This document shows, in pieces, positions 63,756 through 64,000 of a stretch of DNA of 64,000 bases; the stretch's first letter is position 1, and each line of letters starts with the position of its first letter. Origin of the DNA: Apostichopus japonicus (Eukaryota; Echinodermata; Holothuroidea; Aspidochirotida; Stichopodidae); assembly GCF_037975245.1 (NCBI RefSeq), contig NC_092562.1:29031554-29095553 (forward strand). The letters are read 5' to 3'. The notes beneath the pieces were generated by a model. The model was not told the DNA's origin. It worked only from the letters and a program-made list of their open reading frames with translations, and searched no databases. Made by a program: the position numbers and the translations under genes.

Positions 63756-64000
63756 CTTTAAAAAAAAAAGCAAATGAAACCATAATATCATCATTATTAT
63801 AAGATAGCGATGCTATACGATTAGATCCGTCAAAAATCTAACATGAGCCTAAAGCTGGAACAATTTGAAAAAAGACAGCATTTCATCAAGACCAATCACG
63901 ACATGTCAGCGTGTTTGGAACGGTCACATTGTCTCATAAAGTCTTCATCAAATGTGAAAAATTCTACCTCTGTACTGCTCAGTATGTTTGTGCGAGAAGT

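Overview
The window looks like intron-rich, AT-rich animal DNA from a marine invertebrate deuterostome. An echinoderm, possibly a holothurian, is my best guess from the gene style and repeat types; no single marker proves it. All convincing coding sequence lies on the minus strand, in two tandem head-to-tail receptor genes. Gene B (upstream, 63,755 down to the stop at 33,724; its 5' end is outside the window) encodes a receptor-type protein tyrosine phosphatase: ten FN3 domains, one transmembrane segment, an intact catalytic PTP domain D1 and a degenerate D2. Gene A (downstream, start codon at 27,899; its 3' end is outside the window) encodes a signal peptide, then [Ig-Ig-EGF-EGF-EGF] twice, a seventh EGF, and at least four FN3 domains. 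I followed the reading frame through 37 exons of gene B and 19 exons of gene A by splice sites and phase, and it stays open throughout (about 1,725 and 1,199 residues).

The first Ig-Ig-EGF3 block of gene A has the layout and local signatures of the Tie receptor tyrosine kinase ectodomain, including a second Ig without cysteines. The block is duplicated internally. The first four FN3 domains of gene A and their introns are paralogous to those of gene B (about 1-13.6 kb against 51.8-64 kb), so the two genes arose by segmental duplication. By paralogy gene A probably ends in a phosphatase and gene B probably begins with a Tie-like ectodomain. That would be a Tie-ectodomain/receptor-phosphatase family, which I consider the main discovery candidate. 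Neither end is visible, so the full architecture is an inference.

The two paralogous segments act as empty-site controls for mobile elements. Gene A's copy carries a Penelope-like retroelement fragment with hammerhead-like 3' repeats (about 170-2,143), a 2.3-kb terminal-inverted-repeat element with TTTTACC-rich arms (5,573-7,885), and a 1.8-kb TTA-flanked inverted-repeat element (10,755-12,551). Gene B's copy carries a head-to-head pair of tRNA-derived SINEs, one split by a hAT-like MITE. Other repeats are a 36-bp minisatellite (25.1-26.1 kb), a second truncated copy of the TTTTACC element (26.1-27.06 kb), a TA microsatellite (14.93-15.05 kb), and a diverged triplicated repeat directly upstream of the gene A start codon.

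Region by region: 1-27.9 kb is gene A and its repeat-rich introns; 27.9-33.7 kb is intergenic (gene A promoter side, gene B 3' side); 33.7-44.3 kb holds the gene B cytoplasmic and transmembrane exons; 44.8-63.8 kb holds the gene B FN3 exons, including a tandem duplication of an FN3 pair. Most other open frames are introns, repeats or antisense shadows.
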